In this document: positions 14,301-24,063 of the stretch, piece by piece | How the letters are laid out: each line of letters opens with the position of its first letter | How positions within the stretch are numbered: the stretch's first letter is position 1 | Source of the DNA: Triops longicaudatus | Taxonomy: Eukaryota > Arthropoda > Branchiopoda > Notostraca > Triopsidae | Length of the DNA: 64,000 nt | Assembly (NCBI GenBank): GCA_022885665.1 | Contig: JAGQDJ010000278.1 | Location: 613,374 to 677,373 of the forward strand | Direction: 5' to 3' | Position numbers and translations under genes: made by a program | The notes under the pieces: generated by a model | Databases searched by the model: none | Seen by the model: only the letters and a program-made list of their open reading frames with translations | What the model was told of the DNA's origin: nothing

Positions 14301-15227
14301 CCCGGCGCGCTTAGGCAAATCATGGGAAAGTTCATGTAAAAGATAGGCCAGTTATGATAGGATCAATTAGGTTAGATTAAGCCCAGATTAGGTTCAGGAA
14401 TATTTATTTGTAAGTTTCGTGCGGACTCTACCTACTTGAAGCGCTTGTGAAACAAGCAAATCAAGGTGGGTAGACAGAAAAGTACCAAGATGTCTCAGAA
14501 AACCGGCAATTGTCACTAAATAGAACTCACCAGAATTTGGTACCAAGAATCTACTAACTGCTGAACACAAGTTTCGCGCATTGTATCCTTAATTCGGGTA
14601 TTCCGGTCAGTCTCCGTTTTACTATGCACAATGTCCCGATCCACCACTTCGCTATCGATGGCAAGCAGAACTCTCAGATACAGATCTACCGCTCCTGCTC
14701 CTAAATTTAATGTGCGCAACAAGTCGGCGAAGAAAGAGGGCCAACGATCAGGAAAATCCACCACACAGACCAGGGCAAACACTTGCGCTGCCTTGTTACG
14801 CAAGAAAGCTTTGTCCGGTGATGCCTGGCTAACCTGGTAACAAATAAGGTGATTTAATTAAACGTACAAACAAAGTTTAGACATCTTTACCAGGATTTGA
14901 ATGTATTGAGATAGAAAACCACGCATGAGCTGCTGTGCCGCAGGGTCTGCTTGTCCATAGTGTCGCTTAGCAAACCACTCGATGACTTGCAACGCAAAGA
15001 ACTTGGCCTGGTCGTCTAGCAAAACATAATCCTTAACAATACTCGTGACAGCCAATTGCCAACCATTATCCGAGCCTTTCAGCTGTTCAAAGTATGCCAA
15101 TGCCTATTGTGAAACACCATTCACGGAATTGTTATTCATACTATGGTAATTGTCACGAATAACTTACTCTGGCCTGACCAGCCCCGTCCAATGGATTCGC
15201 TAAGGAAGTAAGCAATGCCAAATCCAT
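11350..15227 (-). CDS. XPOT: Exportin-T (tRNA nuclear export receptor)
   Basis: XPOT is an importin-beta-family HEAT-repeat protein that carries mature tRNA from nucleus to cytoplasm with RanGTP. Ten exons in transcript order: 15227-15168, 15103-14891, 14833-14531, 14145-13852, 13793-13423, 13371-12916, 12855-12687, 12555-12133, 12078-11608, 11502-11350. They total 2,913 nt, or 970 residues; the human protein is 962. Every join keeps phase. Diagnostic blocks align along the full length: FLRNKAAQVFALV, AIDSEVVDRDIVH, IKDTMRETC, YVSWIDVSLVANDRF, LDHRGLHHPSAKVRSRAAYL, DQLFIFESAGILIVN, HRMVVCLGDELLPFI, YIPLINQI, VELWGGKEGP and VVPACFMAPL. It ends in FFQQARP, like human FFQRAKP. The start ATG precedes a 20-codon first exon that matches the family N-terminus only loosely. 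Its 5' end lies about 550 bp from the divergent RPL18A gene. Confidence 0.95.
14229..14400. repeat. Degenerate TTAGG/CCTAA-like motifs in an XPOT intron
   Basis: Within the intron between XPOT exons 3 and 4, CCTAA-type words (acctaacgaaacctaatcg) are followed about 120 bases later by TTAGG-type words in opposite orientation (aattaggttagatt, gattaggttc). TTAGG is the usual arthropod telomere unit. The copies are scattered and imperfect, so this may be relic sequence or chance. Confidence 0.25.
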
Positions 15228-15756
15228 GGCTGCGAGATCCCAATACTGGTTCAGAAATTACCACCCAGACGGCTAGGGCATTTATGTATGGGAAAGCTAC
15301 AAAATTTTCGTACACCTGATTATTTTTCGAGTTGACGTTGCACGTGGCGTCATATGCTCCACACGAAAGTGACAATAACAAACTAGAGTTGTCGTGCACC
15401 AAAATCACTTTACGCCTAGGTTAGCTAGGTACTACAACATAATATCAACTGTCAGATCTCAGAAAATGCACGTTTCGACTTAAACTGATGCATAAGCATG
15501 GAATGTTATGGGTCAAACCACGTTGCATCAACTTTGACAGTTGCGAACACGCATCTGAGCTACCAACTCACATTCCATGAAAATACAAATTTTTTCTTCC
15601 AAAAATAAAAATAGTTACAATGGCTTAAATGTGCATTTATTTACTTTTGGGTCAAAACAAAGAGTAAATATTAACGTAAGTATTAATTTCGTTATAAATG
15701 GAATTTAAAGAGTTGCACTTTAGTGCCACTTCTTGGCAGCCCTAGCCTTTAGTTGT
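15228..15756. other. Divergent intergenic region, XPOT (-) / RPL18A (+)
   Basis: About 550 bp separate the two start codons, so both promoters must lie here or overlap. No TATA box is obvious at a sensible distance. The stretch is otherwise AT-rich and I see no coding exon in it. Confidence 0.5.
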
Positions 15757-15762
15757 CTTTCC
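15757..15762 (+). promoter_or_regulatory. Likely 5' TOP tract of RPL18A
   Basis: CTTTCC, in a pyrimidine-rich context 14 bases before the start codon, fits the 5' terminal oligopyrimidine start typical of ribosomal protein mRNAs, which are translationally controlled through mTOR/LARP1. The transcription start itself is inferred. Confidence 0.4.
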
Positions 15763-15776
15763 GGTTGAAGATCACG

Positions 15777-17035
15777 ATGAAGGCGAAAGGAACGGTACGT
15801 TAACTGCAAAAAATGACAAGTTTTACAAATTTGTCCTAAGTGAAACTAGTTGAATTGTTATTTAATCATATTTACATTACTTTGTGAAGTAAATTAATGT
15901 CCAAATTTTACTTACATTTCTTAGTTTTTTTTTACTTTCAACGTAGTGACTTCGGCGTGTTGATGTATGCCATGCCTTCACCACAGTGCTACCTCTGATT
16001 ATCTTTGGTCCACAATTTATTTAACTAAAATTGTGTGTTTTTGCCATCCTTACAGTTGAAGGAATACAAGGTGATCGGGCGTAAAGTGCCCACACCTAAA
16101 GAGCCCACGCCGCCTCTTTACCGCATGAGGATCTTCGCCCCTGATCACATCGTGGCCAAGTCTAGGTTTTGGTATTTCTTGCGTCAACTTCGCAAATTCA
16201 AGAAGGGTACTGGTGAAATCGTCAGTATTCAACAAGTATGTTGCCTATTCGTTAATTTCATAAATTTGTTAGCAACTCAAGCAGATTTAATAACCTTGAC
16301 TTTGTGGTTATTGATCAAGAAGAGTTTGCGATAGTAATGTTAAGTTAGTTAATCCTCGGTTGGGTGTTATGTTACCTAATCGGTTACGAATTAACTTACA
16401 TTTAAAAATGTCCAAGTTTGAATGTTTTCCTGAATGTCGTGTTTTTCTGTAGATCTACGAGAAATCCCCCTTGAAGGTGAAGAACTTCGGCATTTGGTTG
16501 CGTTATGACTCTCGTTCAGGCACGCACAACATGTACCGGGAATACCGTGACTTGACCGTTTCTGGGGCTGTTACTCAGTGTTATCGTGATATGGGTGCTC
16601 GTCACCGAGCCAGGGCTCACGCCATCCAGGTAGACACTAATCTATTTCAGAATATGTGTTGCCGGCTTCCTCTACCATCATACCTTAAATGGAATGTGTG
16701 CGTATGGAAAAGTTGGCTAAATCAAATTGTCCCCTGGTCGCCTTCCATAATTATTTCGTTGATCATGGAAGTGAAGCCAGAGGTTACAAAGGAAATCTTA
16801 AAGCAGTAGATCTTTACCAGAAAGTTTTCATTAGCTTAGTAACTCGTTGACTAATTTGGGCTTCCTTGTCTACATATAGATCATTCGCGTTGAAACCGTG
16901 GAAGCTGACAAAGTCCGTCGCCCACACATCAAGCAATTCCTCGACCCGGAGATCCGATTCCCCTTGGCTCATCGTGCCAGGACTATTTCCATGCCACAGT
17001 TGTCCTACCGCAAACCCAGGACTTACTTCGGTTAA
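15777..17035 (+). CDS. RPL18A: 60S ribosomal protein eL20 (L18a)
   Basis: This is a structural protein of the large cytosolic ribosomal subunit. Four exons: 15777-15794 (only MKAKGT), 16056-16235, 16453-16629 and 16880-17035. They give 176 residues, the same length as the human protein. Conserved blocks include EYKVIGRKVPTP, PPLYRMRIFAPDHIVAKSRFW, EKSPLKVKNFGIWLRYDSR, SGTHNMYREYRDLT and AVTQCYRDMGARHRARAH. The tiny first exon and a pyrimidine-rich leader are typical of ribosomal protein genes. Introns 2 and 3 each hold a structure that looks like an H/ACA snoRNA, which fits the common host role of such genes. The stop lies 108 bp from the ACAD9 stop on the other strand. Confidence 0.97.
16268..16402 (+). 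ncRNA. Candidate H/ACA snoRNA in RPL18A intron 2
   Basis: Two hairpins are joined by an ANANNA box and end in ACA. 5' hairpin: lower stem 16272-16278 with 16322-16329 (one bulge); upper stem 16287-16295 with 16306-16314 (9 bp, 10-nt loop). H box ATAGTA is at 16331-16336, 16 nt after the upper stem. 3' hairpin: lower stem 16342-16349 with 16390-16397 (8 bp); 7-nt pockets on both sides; upper stem 16357-16365 with 16374-16382 (9 bp, 8-nt loop). ACA is at 16398-16400, 15 nt after the upper stem. Spacing, overall size and location about 50 nt before the 3' splice site all match the class. The target uridines are not identified. Confidence 0.7.
16655..16790 (+). ncRNA. Candidate H/ACA snoRNA in RPL18A intron 3
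   Basis: The 3' hairpin is well formed. The lower stem pairs CCCCTGG (16731-16737) with CCAGAGG (16777-16783) with one mismatch. The pockets are TCGC and TGAAG. The upper stem pairs CTTCCAT (16742-16748) with ATGGAAG (16765-16771). ACA is at 16786-16788, exactly 14 nt past the upper stem. A possible H box AAATCA is at 16719-16724. Upstream, an 8-bp stem joins 16661-16668 with 16710-16717, but the upper part of that hairpin is irregular. The overall length of about 134 nt fits. It is less convincing than the intron 2 candidate because of the 5' hairpin. Confidence 0.5.
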
Positions 17036-17143
17036 AGACGTACTGGAAAAGCTGTACAAAAACCGAAGCATCAAATACAATTTTGTGGCCTACAAATTTT
17101 GTCTTTTATTTCATTGATTTCGATACTGCATATATAGATTTTT

Positions 17144-19489
17144 TTAAAAATTGCGAGTTAAAGGATGCGTTGCACAAAAGCCACCGTTTTCGCACATACT
17201 TCTGGCAATACCCTTCAGCAATTGGTCCGACGTGCTTTCGATATTTTGAATCTCACTCACAAGACGTTTTACCTTTGCTACCCCTTCTACGCAGAAAGTT
17301 CTGGCCAGTTGAACCTGAAAGAGAAGGATGTGTTAGTCCACAATCAAGCTGACAGCAAAACGTCCTTACTTCCTGGTCAGCGTGCCGAAGCCCAATACAG
17401 TAGGCTCGCGATGCACGCGACAGTACTGCAGTCATACCGTAAATCGTGATAGCAATATCCGCCAACCTGGCCAATTCGAATTGTTTGTCTACTACTTTAC
17501 GTCCATGTCGCGACAGAACGATTTCTGTAGCGAACTGGAGTCGCGAAACGCTATATTCCAGCTCATTTGCAGACGGCGCTAGAGAAGGATGCAAATACTC
17601 GTAAAGTCCTAAAGTTAAAGCAGGCTTGTCGGCCATGTGGCGCTGTCGGTTTAGCAATTGACGCCAAACAGTTGAGGGATGGAAGAGAGGATTACGAAGT
17701 TTTGATACCAAGTCTTTCATGGCGTTTCCAGCAAACTGCAAACCTAAAACACACAACTCAACTTCAAGAGCATATTTTATCGTATAATAAACTACTGACC
17801 CATAAGGGCAACGAAAACGCGCAAAATTTCGTTGGTACCCTCAAAGATTAGCATGATGCGAGAATCACGCATGATACGCTCATATGGATAGTCTTTCATG
17901 TAGCCTAGTCCTCCCAAGAGTTGCAAGCACTCCGACGATCCTTGCCAAACAGCTTCGGATGAGAAGATTTTAACCATGGCAGCTTCCATGGCGCAATCGG
18001 GCTGAGCATAGGTATCCAACATTCCTGCGGTCAGGTATGCCATACTTTCCATGGCATAGGTCTGAAGTGCAATTTGGCCGAGCTTTTGTTGTACCAATTC
18101 AAATTCACGTAACGGTTTACCGAACTGCTGTCTCTCATTTACATGAGCGACAACCCACTTCATCATCTTTTTCATGATTCCTAAGCAAATGAGTTACCTT
18201 CATGCGAAAAACAAAAACGTATCTCGCAGGTTTACCTGCTCCTGAGCTTCCCATACTGAATCGCCCAGAATTCAAAATATTCATGGCTATTTTAAAACCT
18301 CCGCCAACTTCACCCAGTACATTGGCTGCTGGAATTTTGGTATTTTCGAAAAAAACTTGAGTTGTATTGGAACCCCGAATGCCCAGCTTGTCCTCGGGGT
18401 TACTATTAGTGACTCCGCCGAAATCACGTTCCACTAAGAAAGCTGTAATTTTATCCTCCGCTTCACCACGTGCATTAATGATCTACAGTACAACAGGAGT
18501 TTAACTAGTATGGAGAAAAAAAAATCAATGAAAACAAAATAAACCTTGGTCTTGGCGAAAACGGTGAACAAGTTAGCCCAACCACCGTTGGAGATCCAGA
18601 TTTTGGAACCGTTTAAGATCCAATTGCCGTCCCCGTCTTCTACAGCACGGGAGGTAATCGAGGCTGCATCAGAGCCGCTTCCAGGTTCTGTTAAGGCGAA
18701 GGCTGCAAGCCATTCACCAGTGGCTAACCGTGGCAGGTACTTTACTTTTTGCTCTTCATTGCCAAAGAGAAGAATTCCCTAAGAGAAACCATATAATTAG
18801 TACTGCTTCATTTCAATGTTTTCAAGTGTCTCGTTTTCAGTGAAACTCACTTTCAATCCAATGGCTTGGTGAGCGGCTAGGGTGACGGCTATAGACCCGT
18901 CAATTGACGTGATTTCTCCCAGTCTGGCATATTCAGTATTGTTCAATTCCAGACCTCCGTGCTCGGCAGGGATCATTTGTCCAAATAAACCAAAATCTTT
19001 GAGACCTTGCATAACTTCTTCTGGGATAATCTTTTCAGTGTCAATTTTCCTGTGATCTACTTTTTCTTCAAAAAATCGTTCTAAAGGGCTTATCATGTCG
19101 TCTAATGTTTGAAGTCGTTCCTTGTCCAGCACTTCTGGATATGCCAAGACTTCCGTGTCGAATTTGCCTAAGAACAAGTTCTTTGCAAAAGGCGGTCTGT
19201 TAAGCTTCCCCAAGGTTGATGTAAGAGATTCGGCAGCATTCTTTTTCTCTACTACCTAAAATAACAGAGAGACACAGACTATAGTTTAAAGTCACTTTGT
19301 TATCTATATTTGCAAGGAATAGGAAAGTTATGAGCTGAACTTTGGTTAGCTCAAGGAACTTACTTCATTTGGGTGCAAATGAGAACTGCTTGTAGAAAAT
19401 AGCGCAAAACTTTGTTTTCCATTGGAAAGAAGATACTTGGATGTGCAGATTTTCAGTTTGGGATTGAGTTTTTTCAAGTAAATTCTCAT
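17144..19489 (-). CDS. ACAD9: ACAD9-like mitochondrial acyl-CoA dehydrogenase
   Basis: ACAD9 is an FAD acyl-CoA dehydrogenase of the VLCAD group that also serves as a mitochondrial complex I assembly factor. Exons in transcript order: 19489-19364, 19255-18851, 18778-18545, 18482-18236, 18180-17800, 17743-17370, 17314-17144. Total 645 residues; human ACAD9 has 621. The first exon is basic and hydroxylated, like a mitochondrial presequence. Blocks shared with ACAD9 include PPFAKNLFLGKF, SIDGSIAVTLAAHQAIGLK, ERDFGGVTNSNPEDKLGIRG, MNILNSGRFSMGS, ESMAYLTAGMLD, DSRIMLIFEGTNEILR (catalytic Glu region) and YGMTAVLSRASRA. It ends with the ACAD9-type tail CATHPLTRNF. The last intron (17315-17369) is only 55 bp and could be missed by a simple frame scan. 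ACADVL is the alternative; the N- and C-terminal blocks favour ACAD9. Confidence 0.88.
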
Positions 19490-21340
19490 TTTCTCTTTTT
19501 CAAATACTTATGTTTACTTACAGCCTGACACGACAACAACCTTCAGGCGACTGAGCGCCTGTGAAGATAAGCAAGGGCGAACTGCGCTTCCAAGGTTCAC
19601 GAAAAACGCTTATCGGTATTGTGGATAACACTCTTAAAAAGAAGTACCGTAATGTTATAAGATACATGTTCCGTACGCAGATAGAAATTAATATTGCTTC
19701 ATGTCTCTATGGAGTATGTCTACCTCGCGTAGCTTTGTTTAGTTTACGGCAAAACGGGAGAAATTCCACAAAAGGTCGCTGGTTTTCTCCCGACTGCCGT
19801 ATAACGAATCCTTACTTTAAACAGTCTCGTTTTCTACCTTGTGGAGAGGTAATTATTAAATAAAAAATTAGGTACTGTAGTACCGACGGCGTAGTTATTC
19901 ATTTTTACTGAAACATTCTCAGAGACCACGTCTCGTAGCAAACAACTATTGTATTTACACAACGCATGTGTACAAAACAAATCTAATCGAACTAAGATAC
20001 ATAAAATAATCTTCATCCAAGCCCTACTAACACCCGAGAAAAGAATCCAGACAGATGATGCAAGTAGAGAAATGAATTCCATCCAAATAATAATAATAAA
20101 AACAGTAATAAAACGTTCAACCATTAAATCGAAGGAAGATTACTGAAATTAACACACAAACAACACTCGTTAAATAGGCTACAGTAAGAAATAATTCATT
20201 TAAAACAAAACAATTAATTACCCCACCCAAATCCCACAGAAAGTTCATCGCCCCCTCAATCTTAAGAAACAGAACAAAGTTACGCCAGGGAGACATATGC
20301 ATTACTATTATTATCAAATGGCACATCCAGGTACTGTTGAAATATTTTGCGATGATGGATAAGAGCACTGCCTCCTTTCCCCTTTTTAAAATGGTATGCG
20401 GATGTCGTTATTCACATGGTAAATTAAAAAAGCTTATTGTTTTACTCATATCTTGTTTGCCTATCTCATTGCTATTAATTAATTTAATTATTAAGAATTG
20501 GTATGACGTCATCTACATGACAGAAATTAGTGACCAAAAAATGATTATGTGCTTCCAGTTCTCGGAAATATTGTTTTAATTGTCGAACCGACAAGTCGAT
20601 TATACTGCCTTTTATAGTAATTTAATAACAACCTTGTTAAATTTAAGTATTTAAATATTAAGTGTGGTGATTAAATATTGAAAGGACATTCGTAGTCTAC
20701 TGTACTGCTGACAGTACTTTGACCATGTAGGCTATGCCAGAGAAGGGCAAAATTTAAGCAGACTTCGTATAGTTGACTTACATTCGAATTCAATTCTACC
20801 GATTCTAATTTTGCTAGAAACATGTTCCCATTTTTTCGAATTTGTAGAAGATCTTTCGTATAGATATCCTTACGTTTAACTACGTACTCTTGTTGAATGA
20901 CGAGCGTAAATTCCATCTAGTCTTCTACCATTACCGGGGATGGGGCATGCTGCTTAGTGGTGTTGCTAGCTTTTTTTTTTTTTTTTTTTTTGGTCGGGGG
21001 TTTCTTTTGCTTTCTACGAAGAGAAGATTATCGAAACCGAATATTTCTCTTCTACAGTGAACATGATAGATTCGCTTCTTTTAACAAGAACAAAGTCGTA
21101 AGAATTTGAGCTTGAATCTTGAACTTGATTTGAATGTTGAATTTGCAAAATATTACACAAACTGACTAGATTCGCGTACGTAACTGCTTCTACGAAGCTT
21201 TGGCTCTGGTGCATGATACTTACACTATTTCAATTCCCTGATCACAAGTTTTACCGTGCCTTGAACAACACCATAGTAACCGCTTCGTTGGGTCAATTGA
21301 ATTTGTCCATTTCCCCTAACTATTGTTACTGAATCCTTTT
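19490..21340. other. Divergent intergenic region, ACAD9 (-) / WD40 gene (+)
   Basis: No coding exon is supported. It contains a run of 21 T at 20971-20991 and a perfect CRE palindrome TGACGTCA at 20504-20511. Short open frames here lack coding character. The promoters of both flanking genes should lie near its ends. Confidence 0.45.
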
Positions 21341-23760
21341 ATGGCTAACAAAATGGCTTCTGCAAACGCAAAAGTCAACATACAAGTAAAATTTTTCACT
21401 AAATATATCCTTACTGCATTTATATTCGATTGCATTATTGTGATAATCACTGTTAGGGCAACGACGAGTTTCGTCCGCCTCTTCCGCTATCATCATACCG
21501 AGCGCTTACAAGTCCCATGGCATCTCCGCGCCTCAGCTCTTCATCAACTACATCAAATGGATGCCTTGAAAGCCTTTCCGACAAGCATTCTATTCGACGG
21601 CCAGCTTCTCAACTGTCAAGCCACAGTGGAATCTCCCTTGTATAATCCTATATTTATATTAATATATATTTTACGTACAACTCATTTTAGAGTGAACTGT
21701 CGGCCAGAGATGTATTCAGCACGGATGGTCTGCATCGAACAATCTCCCAGCTTTCCTTTTCTTCCGGTCAGTTCGAAGGGGATGAACAAGAACCAGCTTT
21801 ACCGACACTCAAAATTACAACCGACACAACAGAAGGCAAGACTGCGGTTTGCATACGCGAGACAAGTAGCATTTGGCTTCTCAATTTGGAAGGGAACTGC
21901 ATATCTGCAGCATCGAACGATTCAACTCAAAGCAACTCAGTCTCCAAGGAAAGTGACGCCACTCTTACTTGTAAGGAAGTTGAGACCTCCGATAATTACA
22001 CTAGAAATCGCGACACGTTTACGTACAATCGCAAATTACAAACAGACCCCAAGAAAGTCGAGGTAGGTGGCATCTACAAATGTGTCTCTATATTATTGCG
22101 TGCCCTTGATTTTATTAAACTAAACGTCATTGTCAGAATAAGGAAAGCCAGGCATCCGCGTGGGATATGTACGGTACTTTTCATAATTTAAAAAGCCGTA
22201 AGTAAATAGTACCTTATGCTTGTATTTTTATTGTTTCCTCAGATAGCTATCACGGGAAACCCTCCCCTGAATTAAAAAATGCAATATTAGCGCTAGAACG
22301 GTCACTATCGACAGCCTTACTGGGTCCGAAAGTTGCTGTGTTGATCAATAGGAATTGGCCTACACGTAACAATTTTCCTTTAATTTATCTTGACTCTACG
22401 GCAAGATTTTTCTCTTGGACATCGCTGGTGCATTCACTTGCCTGAGATCCAGTTTTTTCTCTTAGCTCCCTTAACGCGTACATCTCAGTCACGACTACCC
22501 AAACTAACAGTGGTGCTGTTTCACTCAGACGTCGCCAAATTACGAGTACAAACAATCGTGGTCAATCCTTCCGATAAGGTAAATCAACACGTTTCATCCA
22601 CATCACATCTAATGATCCTTTAAGTTTATAGTGGCTGCTTCGTACAAAGGTGTGCGAAACTACGTGGGTATTTGGAATCTGAAAAATTCACAATCCTACG
22701 AAAAGCTCTTTGCATTTTCTAATGCTATCAACTGCTTATCGTTCCATCCAACCCATTCCCGTATCCTAGCACTAGCCGGTGACGAAGGTTACGTTTACTG
22801 TGTTGATATTGCTTCCAAAAATCTGAAACCAATTCGACTTGTCACGTAAGAATTTCTGCACTAAATTCAATAACTCGAAAACTTAATATCAACGTTAAGT
22901 GAAACACCGCATTGCGGACAAATTTACTCATTAATGTGGCTGAACGACATGTTGCTCTCAACGGGACAAGACGGTTATGTAATGCGGTGGAATATCGAGA
23001 ACAAGCCACCCAATGAAAGTATGATTAAAAAAAAATTGTATTTTTTTTTAAATCAATAAATAACAAATCAATAGTCATCCAGCACTTGAAATTCATGCCT
23101 TATGTGTTGCAAGCGCCGAAACCAACGCCAAAAGAGAAAGAAATAGCATGTGTGAACGGCATCGGTCGTTGCTTGATTCCTCATTTGGAAGACAACGAAT
23201 GCTACGGAGTGGGCACAGATGACGGAAAGTTACATTGGGTAAAAATGTCCAAGTCCTTACGCGTGGGTTATCAATGTAGTGTTTCAGTGTTCGACATTGC
23301 GCCGAGAGAAGCCGATATCTACTTCCATCCTTCACGCTGGTCCTATAACTTGCTTACTTGCTGTACCCCTTTCTTCTGGGAAAGATATGTCCCTTATTAG
23401 CAGTGGTCAAGATGGCGACGTAAGCATTATATACAACTGTAAAGCACTGCAAGAAGTGGAGCATCTCCCTACACCCGACGCTCCAGCTATTCATATGGAC
23501 TGGCAACCTTCCAGGCGCGTTCTTGGGGCCGTACGGCAAACTTCCCTCCAGTTATGGTCCATTTCAAAGAAATCTAACATGCAACTTGCGGTAATTGATG
23601 CCTCAATGAATGAAGAATTTACGTGCATTTCCTTCCTAAATGAAAAAGTTAGCGTCCTATTCTTAAGCTTAACGGCTTTCTACAAATTTCCTTTGCTAAT
23701 CTCTTGCAGGCCTTTTTCTTGGGAACTTCCGTTGGGGAAATTCGTGGATTCTGGTTCTGA
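21341..23760 (+). CDS. WD40-repeat protein, family not assigned (611 residues)
   Basis: Eleven exons keep phase throughout: 21341-21385, 21457-21639, 21691-22062, 22137-22197, 22243-22365, 22466-22578, 22625-22845, 22900-23018, 23075-23262, 23288-23647, 23710-23760. The N-terminal 200 residues are Ser/Thr-rich and probably disordered. The rest reads as a beta-propeller with repeat-like segments: VAASYKG...VGIWNLK, ILALAGDEGYVYCVDI, MLLSTGQDGYVMRWNIE, SLISSGQDGDVSIIYN, VLGAVRQTSLQLWSI and a last AFFLGTSVGEIRGFWF. I could not place it confidently; dynein-2/axonemal intermediate chains and nucleoporin-type propellers were considered. The donors after exons 2 (GTATAA) and 10 (GTTAGC) are weak, but phase supports both. 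It converges on AHCYL, with 303 bp between the stops. Confidence 0.7.
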
Positions 23761-24063
23761 TTAGAAAGTACCGCAGTAGTTTTCTCATTTAACAGAAAGC
23801 CGCAGGAGGTAATGTGTCCTGCTATATAGTCATTTCGCGTATTAACACCTTTTGTCTAATTCTATGTATTCTGGACAGATTCTGCACGATTCACAGTCGC
23901 GTGGTAAGCCGGTGTTTTGTACTGCCCCTCCCTGGTCAAAAACTGACCAATGCCAATACACCTCGAAGCTCACTGTTTCACATGTGTCGTAATTCTCTCA
24001 ATGTTTTCAGAAATGTCAGCATCAGTTTAAATACAGTATTTTCTACTGACTTGGACTTCACGA

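Noticed and set aside
15965..16010. C/D-box snoRNA in RPL18A intron 1 (TTGATGT followed by CTGA)
   Set aside because: The boxes are only about 30 nt apart, there is no terminal stem, and the C box is imperfect.
17253..17369. Alternative C-terminus of ACAD9 by read-through of the last intron
   Set aside because: A 55-bp intron (17315-17369) restores the ACAD9-type tail; the read-through peptide has no homology.
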